Assembly (NCBI GenBank): GCA_024635715.1
Contig: JAGXIK010000178.1
Span: 1 to 45,004 of the forward strand
Reading direction: 5' to 3'
Source of the DNA: Gillisia sp.
Lineage (GTDB): Bacteria; Bacteroidota; Bacteroidia; Flavobacteriales; Flavobacteriaceae
Length of the DNA: 45,004 nt
Shown: positions 1-7,995 of the stretch, in pieces
Position numbering within the stretch: the first letter of the stretch is position 1
Layout: each line of letters begins with the position of its first letter
Notes under the pieces: generated by a model
What the model was told of the DNA's origin: nothing
Databases searched by the model: none
What the model saw: the letters and a program-made list of their open reading frames with translations, nothing else
Made by a program: the position numbers and the translations under genes

Positions 1-65
1 ATAAAAATGCTTGTGGAGTAGGAGGCAATTACATAAATTTGCGCCCTCATTACACCTATTGAGCC

Positions 66-139
66 GGTCCTATAGCTCAGCTGGTTAGAGCACCTGACTC
101 ATAATCAGGTGGTCCCTGGTTCGAGTCCAGGTGGGACCA
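66..139 (+). tRNA. tRNA with CAU anticodon (tRNA-Met, or tRNA-Ile2 if lysidine-modified)
   Basis: GGTCCTATAGCTCAGCTGGTTAGAGCACCTGACTCATAATCAGGTGGTCCCTGGTTCGAGTCCAGGTGGGACCA; acceptor GGTCCTA pairs with TGGGACC, anticodon stem CTGA/TCAG with CAT, T-arm GGTTCGAGTCC; discriminator A139. Confidence 0.95.
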
Positions 140-140
140 C
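98..140 (+). repeat. att core copy 1 (inside the intact tRNA)
   Basis: 43-bp exact direct repeat ctcataatcaggtggtccctggttcgagtccaggtgggaccac. Confidence 0.9.
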
Positions 141-150
141 GAGTAAAATC

Positions 151-180
151 AAGCCTTTCACGATGTGAGAGGCTTTTTTT
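151..180 (+). terminator. Rho-independent terminator downstream of tRNA, carried by element 1
   Basis: aagcctttcacgatgtgagaggcttttttt hairpin plus T-run; near-identical copy at the element 2 left end. Confidence 0.75.
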
Positions 181-187
181 ATTTCTC

Positions 188-209
188 GGGACTAACATAG
201 GACCAACAA
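188..209 (+). repeat. Putative integrase arm-type site, element 1 left
   Basis: gggactaacataggaccaacaa; starts 48 nt after the core end; counterpart at 29631-29652. Confidence 0.6.
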
Positions 210-257
210 CTTCTTTTTTCTTTTAGGTTCTATTCCTTTCCTTTTCTACATTTACAT

Positions 258-1091
258 ATGGCTAATACCGTTTATACCTATAGAATTTTTCAAGATAATT
301 CTTTCACCACTCCAAGCAGTGAAATATTAGAAATCTCAACTGAGCCATACAAACTTCTAAAAAATTCATTATTTGATTCTATAAGAGATTTTCCAACAAC
401 TTTTAATAAAATTCGTATTCCTGCAGAAACTCACCAGTTCTTAATAAAATTACTGGTCAATTATAATTTAAGTGCATTTTTGGGAGAGTTTGCCACTTTT
501 GTGTCTGCGGTACAACAGCAGTATATTACATATATGGAGGTTGATTTTGATAATGTACTCTTTAAAGATTTTCAAGATGAACGATTGGACTTAGTGAAAC
601 TACTTGAGGTCCTGGAGAAGTATGTTTTTGAAGAAAATAAACTTTGGATTGGATCACTTAAATTAAACATTATTAAGGAAGAAGAGATCTCGGGTCAGCT
701 CAAATGGATGCCTGGAGGTTCTGTAAACATAGATAACTTCTTCGTTGTTGATACGATCTTGTCTGCTATCTGTGATGGTCTGGAATTGAAAAGGGACAAT
801 TTTGAAGAAAAAAAACTACAGTTGCTTGAGGGATCCAACTCTTTTCTCTACCAGCAAGCTTCCCAGACACTTAAGAAAAATGTTGCGACATTCCTTTATA
901 ATTTACTGCGAGATAGTTCCATTAAAGGTCACAACGAGCTTTGCAAATTCATAGGATTAATTTTACACCTATGCCAAATCCCAATCAAGATAAAGGATGA
1001 ATCTATTGAAATTGATTTTGAGCAGGACGTGAAGTATAATTTACGATCCATTCCATTCAGGAATATTTCTCACCTCATCAAAAAAATCTAA
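258..1091 (+). CDS. Hypothetical protein adjacent to the element 1 left end
   Basis: 277-aa ORF, coding-like composition; positional counterpart of 29890-30792 in element 2. Confidence 0.75.
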   Translation: MANTVYTYRIFQDNSFTTPSSEILEISTEPYKLLKNSLFDSIRDFPTTFNKIRIPAETHQFLIKLLVNYNLSAFLGEFATFVSAVQQQYITYMEVDFDNVLFKDFQDERLDLVKLLEVLEKYVFEENKLWIGSLKLNIIKEEEISGQLKWMPGGSVNIDNFFVVDTILSAICDGLELKRDNFEEKKLQLLEGSNSFLYQQASQTLKKNVATFLYNLLRDSSIKGHNELCKFIGLILHLCQIPIKIKDESIEIDFEQDVKYNLRSIPFRNISHLIKKI

Positions 1092-1247
1092 CTCCGCCTA
1101 CCCAAATTATTAAAATTTAACTGGAAAAAAATCGAAGTTTTTTTTGTGTTCGAAATTTCCACCTTACTTCTTTACCTATTCTAATCTTTGCTTTCATAAA
1201 CCTGGTGCTTACCTATAGGAAGGCTGCAGCAAAGCGCCATTAATTAA

Positions 1248-1508
1248 ATGAAAATGAAAGTAAATAAATTATTAGAAGAGATTAAAGAAATCCTTCTTAG
1301 GCAGAACATAACCACGAAGGGAATGTTGAGTTTTAATGAAGCTACCATCTATCTTGATGTATCAGCTTCCTACCTTTATAAGTGCACTTCTCAGGGAAGA
1401 ATTACACACTTTAAACCCAATAATAAACTTATCTACTTCCGTAAAGAAGATTTAGATCTGTTTTTACAGCGAAATAAGTTTGAATCTGGTAACATCAATC
1501 AATTATGA
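1248..1508 (+). CDS. Helix-turn-helix (HTH_17/excisionase-like) protein
   Basis: MLSFNEATIYLDVSASYLYKCTSQGRITHFKPNNKLIYFRKEDLDLFL, typical MerR/Xis-like HTH_17 motif. Confidence 0.85.
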   Translation: MKMKVNKLLEEIKEILLRQNITTKGMLSFNEATIYLDVSASYLYKCTSQGRITHFKPNNKLIYFRKEDLDLFLQRNKFESGNINQL

Positions 1509-2782
1509 AGAATCCTATGATAAATGAGGAGGTATATGAGAAACTTCCAATTGCCATTAAGAATGTTACAGACAGGTTTATAGGTAGAGAGAGAGATATG
1601 GTTTTACTATCTCTTCTTGGGGCTTTAAGTAGTTGTTTTCCCAAATTACATGGTATTTATGATGGGAAAACAGTTTACCCTAACCTTTATGTAATGGTCA
1701 TTGCACCTCCGGCCTCAGGTAAGGGAGTCATGACTTTTGCTTTAGAAGTATTACAACCAATACATGAGCAAGTATTCAATGCGAGCCTTAATGATTTACA
1801 AGATTGTGAGGATGCTAAGAAAAGTAAAAAGAATAAAAATGATGATTGTCCACCCTTAGAAATGAAGATAATTCCTGGAAACATAAGCGCGGCAGAAATG
1901 TATCCAACTATTAAACACGCACATTTTGGTGGGGTGATAATTGAATCTGAAGCAGATACTCTATCCCTTATGTTAAATCAGGATTGGGGGAACTTTTCAG
2001 ATGTATTAAGAAAAGCTTTCCATCATGAAAGAATTTCGATTAGTCGTAAGATTGATAGGCTGCATTTGGATATACCGGAGCCCCAATTATCCCTTGTTCT
2101 TTCTGGTACGCCAAACCAGCTTCAACCGTTGGTTAAAACTCAAGAGAACGGCTTGTTTAGTAGGATGATGTTTTACTATTTCAAAGAGTCAGCGGGTTGG
2201 AAAAGTCCATTTTTGAAGGAAAGTAAAAATATAAAGGATGTATTTCAGGCTTTGGGTAATCAGATTTATGAGATCTATGGAGCTTTAGGATTAAAAACGA
2301 ATATGATAGAATTTCAATTTACCAGGGAGCAGGAGGAGAGATTTAATGGGGAAATGGAGAATATACATTCAATAGTATTAAAGGAATATCCCGAAGCTTT
2401 CTCATCAACGGTAAAAAGACATGGTTTAATTTTCTTCAGGCTGGGCATGATTTTCTCTGCATTAAGGTATGGAAAAGAGCTAAAGAAATTGGAAGTAATA
2501 ATTTGCTCAGAGACCGATTTTGAAATCGCACTTACTTTGGTCAAGCAGCTTCTTTACCATGCCGAAGCAGTTACTCAAGATATTAATTTAGGTTTTCTTT
2601 CTGAAAATGATGATCAGTTTCTTTTTAATCTGAAAGAAACTTTTACAAGGAAGGAAGCTATTGATCTTGGAAAATCCCATGAAATGTCTGAAAGATCAGT
2701 TGATGAGAAGCTCAAGAAGTGGCGTTTTAGTAATATTCTGAAAAAGCTTTCCCATGGAAAGTATAAACGAATGATCGGATAA
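1505..2782 (+). CDS. DUF3987-like P-loop protein (replication/primase-associated)
   Basis: 425 aa; APPASGKG Walker A; 4-bp overlap with the upstream HTH gene; DUF3987-like layout. Confidence 0.7.
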   Translation: MKNPMINEEVYEKLPIAIKNVTDRFIGRERDMVLLSLLGALSSCFPKLHGIYDGKTVYPNLYVMVIAPPASGKGVMTFALEVLQPIHEQVFNASLNDLQDCEDAKKSKKNKNDDCPPLEMKIIPGNISAAEMYPTIKHAHFGGVIIESEADTLSLMLNQDWGNFSDVLRKAFHHERISISRKIDRLHLDIPEPQLSLVLSGTPNQLQPLVKTQENGLFSRMMFYYFKESAGWKSPFLKESKNIKDVFQALGNQIYEIYGALGLKTNMIEFQFTREQEERFNGEMENIHSIVLKEYPEAFSSTVKRHGLIFFRLGMIFSALRYGKELKKLEVIICSETDFEIALTLVKQLLYHAEAVTQDINLGFLSENDDQFLFNLKETFTRKEAIDLGKSHEMSERSVDEKLKKWRFSNILKKLSHGKYKRMIG

Positions 2783-2887
2783 ATACAAATTCTGCAATAC
2801 CTGCAGTTTCCGCAAAATCAGCAAATTTTAAATAAATATTAATGATAGGAAACCTATTACAGGAACTCCTATGCAAAAAATCAAATT

Positions 2888-4090
2888 ATGTTTTCAGTAA
2901 AAATTGTAACCAGGAAGAAAAAACTAAAGGATGGGAAATATCCAGTAATGCTTCGTGTAACCAAGGATAGAAAATCAAAATTAATACACTTGGGACTTAG
3001 AGTTGAGAAAGATGAATTCGATGATGAACGGTTTTTAAAGAACCATCCAAATTATAGGAAGAGAAACATCTTTATTACGAACCAAAGATTATATGCCGAA
3101 AAAATTATAGATCAGCTTCTGGAAAGGGGTAGGGATTTTACGGTTGATGATATCGCCAATGCCTTTATTAATAAAAATAATACCAATGTAGACGTATGGA
3201 ATTTTTTTAGGCAAAAGGTGGATATGCTACAAGAATCGGAAAAAATGGGTACTGCAAAAGCTTATGAAGATACGCGAGCAGCATTAAAAAAGTTCCACCC
3301 AGGGCCTTTAAACTTCAAAGATATAAATGTGTCATTTTTAGAGATGTTTGAATTATTCATGAGGAATAGAGGGAATCAGGAAGGTGGGATAGCATTTAAA
3401 ATGCGGCACCTCAGAGCGGTTTTCAATCAAGCCATACGCAAAGATGTTGTGGGGCAAAATTACTATCCCTTTAAAAAATATTTGGTTTCCAAATTGAAGA
3501 AAAGGGAACACAAAATAGCACTTTCCATTTCCGAAATGAAAACTCTTGAAAATGCAGACCTGTCAGATCAACCTCATCTAATAAATGCGCATCATTTCTT
3601 TATGTTTTCTTTTTACTGCCGGGGGATGAACTTTGCAGATATGGCTTTTTTAAGATGGAGTGATATTAGAAATAATAAGATCACATATTCAAGACAAAAA
3701 ACTCAGAAGCTATTTGTGATTGAGATATTACCACCTGTAGAAAAGATTTTGAATTGCTTTGAGGAACAAAGAATCACCTCCCCATATGTTTTTCCAATTC
3801 TTCTTCGGGAAGGGATGAATGCTCGCCAAATCGCAAATAGGAGGCATAAGGTACTGAGCTGGTATAATAACAAATTAAAGGAAATAGCTACGTTAGTTGG
3901 AATTGAGAATAGTATAACTTCTTATGTTGCTCGACATTCCTATGCAACAATTATGATGTATAAAGGTGTCTCTGTTGAGGTAATTTCAGAGTCCCTCGGA
4001 CATTCAAATGTGCAAATTACAGGTGCTTATTTAAAGAAGTTTGATAATAAAATAATTGATAATGAAAATAAAAAACTTTTAGACTTATGA
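2888..4090 (+). CDS. Tyrosine recombinase/integrase (element 1)
   Basis: C-terminal catalytic signature ARHSYATIMMYKGVSVEVISESLGHSNVQITGAYLKKF; N-terminal ARM-binding plus SAM-like domain. Confidence 0.93.
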   Translation: MFSVKIVTRKKKLKDGKYPVMLRVTKDRKSKLIHLGLRVEKDEFDDERFLKNHPNYRKRNIFITNQRLYAEKIIDQLLERGRDFTVDDIANAFINKNNTNVDVWNFFRQKVDMLQESEKMGTAKAYEDTRAALKKFHPGPLNFKDINVSFLEMFELFMRNRGNQEGGIAFKMRHLRAVFNQAIRKDVVGQNYYPFKKYLVSKLKKREHKIALSISEMKTLENADLSDQPHLINAHHFFMFSFYCRGMNFADMAFLRWSDIRNNKITYSRQKTQKLFVIEILPPVEKILNCFEEQRITSPYVFPILLREGMNARQIANRRHKVLSWYNNKLKEIATLVGIENSITSYVARHSYATIMMYKGVSVEVISESLGHSNVQITGAYLKKFDNKIIDNENKKLLDL

Positions 4091-4395
4091 TCACTTATTT
4101 TAATGAAGCGAAAAGGCACAAAAATATCCGGGGATTTAAGTACGGTGCAATTTATACCCTTGAAGAGGTTGCTGTTAAATTAGGATTTACCACCGAGAAA
4201 AGGAAAATTCTTTTCTTTAAAACCTTAATTAAACATGGAATCGTCGACACTAATCTTGAACCTTCCTATTTATCTTTCATATCAGGCTTTATTGAAAGGA
4301 GGGATCATTTTTTAGGTGATAGAATAGTGAATTATGCAGGGACAATGATGATCGGAGATCTAATAGAGGCAAATAAGGGTTTGCCTCCCAAATAG
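4087..4395 (+). CDS. Small hypothetical protein
   Basis: 102-aa ORF overlapping the integrase stop by 4 nt. Confidence 0.55.
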   Translation: MITYFNEAKRHKNIRGFKYGAIYTLEEVAVKLGFTTEKRKILFFKTLIKHGIVDTNLEPSYLSFISGFIERRDHFLGDRIVNYAGTMMIGDLIEANKGLPPK

Positions 4396-4425
4396 AATCG
4401 AGGATTGATAAATCAGATTTTTTTC

Positions 4426-4459
4426 AAAAGAGGCGAATAATGTTATTATCGCCTCTTTT
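4426..4459 (+). terminator. Rho-independent-type hairpin
   Basis: aaaagaggcgaataatgttattatcgcctctttt. Confidence 0.65.
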
Positions 4460-4507
4460 CATTTTCAAATGTATGTGTATTCAATATTAACTTAAAACTT
4501 TATAATT

Positions 4508-5365
4508 ATGAAATTAAGAAAATCAAGTAGGAGACAGGCCAGAATTAAAATGGCGCTCCAAGGACCAGCCGGAAGTGGGAAGACTTATAGTTCGCTGCTT
4601 ATCGCGAAGGGTCTTTTAAACGGAAAATTTGAAAAGGTAGCAGTCATTGACAGTGAGAAGGGGAGTAGTGATCTTTACGCAGATCTTGGTAATTACAATG
4701 TAGTGGCCTTGGATAACTTTAGTCCTGAAACTTACATTCAGGCTATTGAACTTTGCGAAAGGGAAGGTATGGAGGTAATAATAATTGATTCTATCACCCA
4801 CGCCTGGGAGTTTCTGTTAGATTATCACGGATCTCTTTCCGGGAATTCATTTACCAATTGGAATAAAATAACTCCCCGTCAGCGAGCTTTTATGGATAAG
4901 ATCATAAGTAGTAACGTCCATATCATTGCAACTATGAGAACCAAACAGGACTATGTGCTGAATCAAAAGGATGGTAAGTATGTTCCTGAAAAGGTTGGTT
5001 TGAAAGCTGTTCAGCGCGATGGAGTAGAATATGAATTTACTTTAATACTGGATCTCGACATCAAGCACTTTGCTAAGTCCAGTAAGGATAGGACAGGATT
5101 ATTTATGGATAAACCTGAATTTAAAATAACAACAGGAGTAGGAAAACAGCTCTATGATTGGTGTAATTCCGGAGTAAGCTTAGACCAGATGAAAGAGCAG
5201 GTGAAGAACTGCCATACCAATAGACAATTAAATGAGCTATATGCGAAGTTTTCAGACTTTGCAGAGGATTTAAACCCGGATTTTGTTCAGCAGCAAGATC
5301 TTATTAAAAATAGAAATTTGATCAACCTTCAAAATCATAGTAAAAATGGAACTGCAAGTAATTAA
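4508..5365 (+). CDS. AAA/RecA-fold ATPase, Sak4-like phage nucleotide-binding protein
   Basis: MALQGPAGSGKTYSSLLIAKGL Walker A, VIIIDSITHAWE Walker B; close homolog at 32539-33396. Confidence 0.8.
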   Translation: MKLRKSSRRQARIKMALQGPAGSGKTYSSLLIAKGLLNGKFEKVAVIDSEKGSSDLYADLGNYNVVALDNFSPETYIQAIELCEREGMEVIIIDSITHAWEFLLDYHGSLSGNSFTNWNKITPRQRAFMDKIISSNVHIIATMRTKQDYVLNQKDGKYVPEKVGLKAVQRDGVEYEFTLILDLDIKHFAKSSKDRTGLFMDKPEFKITTGVGKQLYDWCNSGVSLDQMKEQVKNCHTNRQLNELYAKFSDFAEDLNPDFVQQQDLIKNRNLINLQNHSKNGTASN

Positions 5366-6359
5366 TAACAAACCTCAACTGAGTGAAAAAATAACATTAG
5401 CTAATTCCCTCCCTTTCCCCGGTACCAGGGAGAGAAAGGAAAACAATACACCCTTTATAGAGGCTAACACAACAAATGTTAGCCTTTCTCATTTAAAGGA
5501 AGATTGTATAATTCCGGTATTCGCAAAAGACAATGAACAAACCATAGCTCATCAGGAATTTATAGATGTAGCAATGGAGTGTGTTGCATCAATATTTAAA
5601 AATGAAGTTATTGAGGAACCTGAAGTGAGAGTGAGTCACCAAATAAAAGGTAGAACTCCAGATGCTATTCATATACCGGTAAAGGAACTACTGAACCATC
5701 AGAAAACCGTTTACTATGAGAGAATGGCATTTCTGGTGAGGTTACCAGGGATAAGCAGGAATATCAACGGAAATGAATTGTCTCTTTCCATAGGAGGTGT
5801 AAGAGCTTATAATAAGGAAAACCTTTTCAGCAAAAAGAAAATGGAGAGCTTTAAATTTTTCATTGGTTTTCAGAATATGGTTTGCTGTAATATGTGCATT
5901 TCCACTGACGGATTTAAGGGAGATGCAAGAGCCTCATCCCACCAGGAGTTGAAAAAGATTATGCTTGAATCCATTCAGACTTATAGCATTGAGGAACACC
6001 TAAAGGGAATGGAAAATCTTGTCAATGAGAGTTTAAATGAAAAGCAATTCGCACAACTTTTGGGAAAGGTCAAACTCTATAATTTCCTGCCTAAAGCGGA
6101 GAAGTCTCAACTACCTGAGTTGTTATTAAATGACAATCATTTTACGACAGTTGCAAAGGATTATTATCAGGATAAAAGCTTTTGTAAAGATGCTTCTGGT
6201 AATATAAGCTTGTGGAATGCTTATAATCTCCTCACAGCAGCTAATAAGAGCAGCTACATTGACACTTTCCTTGACAGGGGAGAAAATGCCTATGCATTTG
6301 CACAAGGCATCTCTAAAGCAATCAATGGTGATTCTCAATACCGTTGGTTTTTGAGTTGA
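5346..6359 (+). CDS. DUF3871 family protein
   Basis: Recognisable DUF3871 segments: IPVFAKDNEQTIAHQEF, RVSHQIKGRTPDAIH, FKFFIGFQNMVCCNMCISTDG, FAQLLGKVKLYNFLP. Confidence 0.85.
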   Translation: MELQVINNKPQLSEKITLANSLPFPGTRERKENNTPFIEANTTNVSLSHLKEDCIIPVFAKDNEQTIAHQEFIDVAMECVASIFKNEVIEEPEVRVSHQIKGRTPDAIHIPVKELLNHQKTVYYERMAFLVRLPGISRNINGNELSLSIGGVRAYNKENLFSKKKMESFKFFIGFQNMVCCNMCISTDGFKGDARASSHQELKKIMLESIQTYSIEEHLKGMENLVNESLNEKQFAQLLGKVKLYNFLPKAEKSQLPELLLNDNHFTTVAKDYYQDKSFCKDASGNISLWNAYNLLTAANKSSYIDTFLDRGENAYAFAQGISKAINGDSQYRWFLS

Positions 6360-6363
6360 TGAG

Positions 6364-6392
6364 AAATCCCGTCTCATTTGAGACGGGATTTT
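6364..6392 (+). terminator. Rho-independent-type terminator
   Basis: aaatcccgtctcatttgagacgggatttt. Confidence 0.75.
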
Positions 6393-6404
6393 ATCACTTT
6401 AAAA

Positions 6405-6438
6405 TGGTAAATATTAGTTAATATTAAAATTTTTACCA
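6405..6438. promoter_or_regulatory. Candidate TA-operon operator
   Basis: TGGTAAA...TTTACCA outer inverted repeat enclosing AATATTA-GT-TAATATT; followed by TAGATTTG (6454-6461), matching the Bacteroidetes -7 consensus TAnnTTTG. Confidence 0.45.
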
Positions 6439-6493
6439 CTTTATAGTTTAAATTAGATTTGTAATGTTATTTTTGCAGTGTCAAAACTAAGTA

Positions 6494-6838
6494 ATGACCC
6501 AAAAGGATGAAGTAAAGTTGTTTTTGAATGATTTCCACCAAAAGCTTAAAATATGGGGAATCTTTTTTGTAGGTAGGGATAAAAACACTCAAACACTTGC
6601 AGACCTTGAAATTACCCCCCTTTATAGAGAATCTGTTCTACAAGATTTAAAAATTGATGATTATTGTGAAGGCCCCATTCCCAATACTCAATATGGTACA
6701 AAAGATATGTGGGTCTTCGGAAAAACCGTAAGGCAAAAGGAAATTTATATTAAGATAACTCTAAATTCAGAAGGCTTAAAAAGTATTTGTATTTCATTTC
6801 ATATTGCTGAATTCCCATTAAAATACCCTTTAAAATAG
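6494..6838 (+). CDS. MqsR/RelE-like toxin of a type II TA pair
   Basis: 114 aa; YIKITLNSEGLKSICISFHIAEFPLKYP C-terminus resembles MqsR-family toxins; directly followed by an antitoxin-like HTH/Panacea gene. Confidence 0.6.
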   Translation: MTQKDEVKLFLNDFHQKLKIWGIFFVGRDKNTQTLADLEITPLYRESVLQDLKIDDYCEGPIPNTQYGTKDMWVFGKTVRQKEIYIKITLNSEGLKSICISFHIAEFPLKYPLK

Positions 6839-6844
6839 TTGATT

Positions 6845-7858
6845 ATGAAAAGTCCAATCACAGGTAAGGAAATGAAACTGATAGTTGAGGAAAAACATCT
6901 GTTATTCAGGAAAGAAAGATTTAAATATGCCCATCTGAGTTATTACTGTGAAGAATCAAATGAATTTTTTACAGATACCGATTTAGACACATTAAATATT
7001 AATCAAGTTTACAATCAGTATCGAGAAAAATACAATGTACCCTTTCCGGAAGAAATTCAGGAAATAAGGATTAAATATGGGCTGTCTGGAGTAAAGATGT
7101 CAAAGGTATTAGGATTTGGCGTAAATTCTTATAATCAATATGAGAAAGGAGAAATCCCCAGTATTTCAAATGGGAAATTGATTATGTTAGCACAAGACCC
7201 AAAGCAGTTTCGGAAGTTAATTGAAGAATCAACAGATATCTTCAATACTTCACAGCTTCAGGATTTGCTAAAAAAAGTTGATAAGCTCGTCCGGGAGGAT
7301 GAACAAAACCGGTTTAAATTCCAATTAAAGAACTATTTATTAGGAGAAAGGAATCCAGATATTTTTACAGGTTATAAAATTCCTAGGTTAGAAAAGCTAT
7401 CCGAAATGGTGTTCTATTTCGCAAAAATGTTACAACCTGGAACCACTGTTTTAAACAAATTGTTATTTTACTCAGATTTTTTGAATTTTAAACAAACAGC
7501 CTATTCTATAAGTGGTAGCAGATATAGGGCTATTGATTATGGTCCAGTTCCAGTGAAGTATGACAGTATTTTTGAACATATAAGTGAGAATAATTTAATT
7601 CAAATCGTACACGTCGAATATGGGAGAGGATTTGTAGGAAAAGAGTTCCGACCTACCCCAGGCAGAGAATTTAATGCAGACCTTTTTTCCCCAATTGAAT
7701 TACAATCAATGGAAACAGTTGTTAGTTTTTTTAAAGGTAAGTCACGAAAGGAAATAGTGAATTTTAGTCATAAGGAAAAGGCATGGGAAATTAATTTTAA
7801 AAATGGAAAAGACCTTATTCCATATGATTACGGCTTTTATTTGAACGATATTCATTGA
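6845..7858 (+). CDS. MqsA-like HTH antitoxin fused to Panacea (DUF4065/SocA-like) domain
   Basis: HTH (IRIKYGLSGVKMSKVLGFGVNSYNQYEKGEIP) plus LSEMVFYFAKMLQPGTTVLNKLLFYSDFLNFKQTAYSISGSRYRAIDYGPVP, characteristic of DUF4065. ATG at 6845 preferred to the track TTG at 6839. Confidence 0.8.
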   Translation: MKSPITGKEMKLIVEEKHLLFRKERFKYAHLSYYCEESNEFFTDTDLDTLNINQVYNQYREKYNVPFPEEIQEIRIKYGLSGVKMSKVLGFGVNSYNQYEKGEIPSISNGKLIMLAQDPKQFRKLIEESTDIFNTSQLQDLLKKVDKLVREDEQNRFKFQLKNYLLGERNPDIFTGYKIPRLEKLSEMVFYFAKMLQPGTTVLNKLLFYSDFLNFKQTAYSISGSRYRAIDYGPVPVKYDSIFEHISENNLIQIVHVEYGRGFVGKEFRPTPGREFNADLFSPIELQSMETVVSFFKGKSRKEIVNFSHKEKAWEINFKNGKDLIPYDYGFYLNDIH

Positions 7859-7995
7859 AGAAAAAGACATTCCTAACCATTACCTGCCAATAAGATTTTT
7901 ACACCTTTAAGCAATTCGAGGAAGGCAGAAATTATAAGTTTAATAGATCTCGACGAATTTAGCCATGTTAGATAGTCAAAGTAATCTACCAAGGT

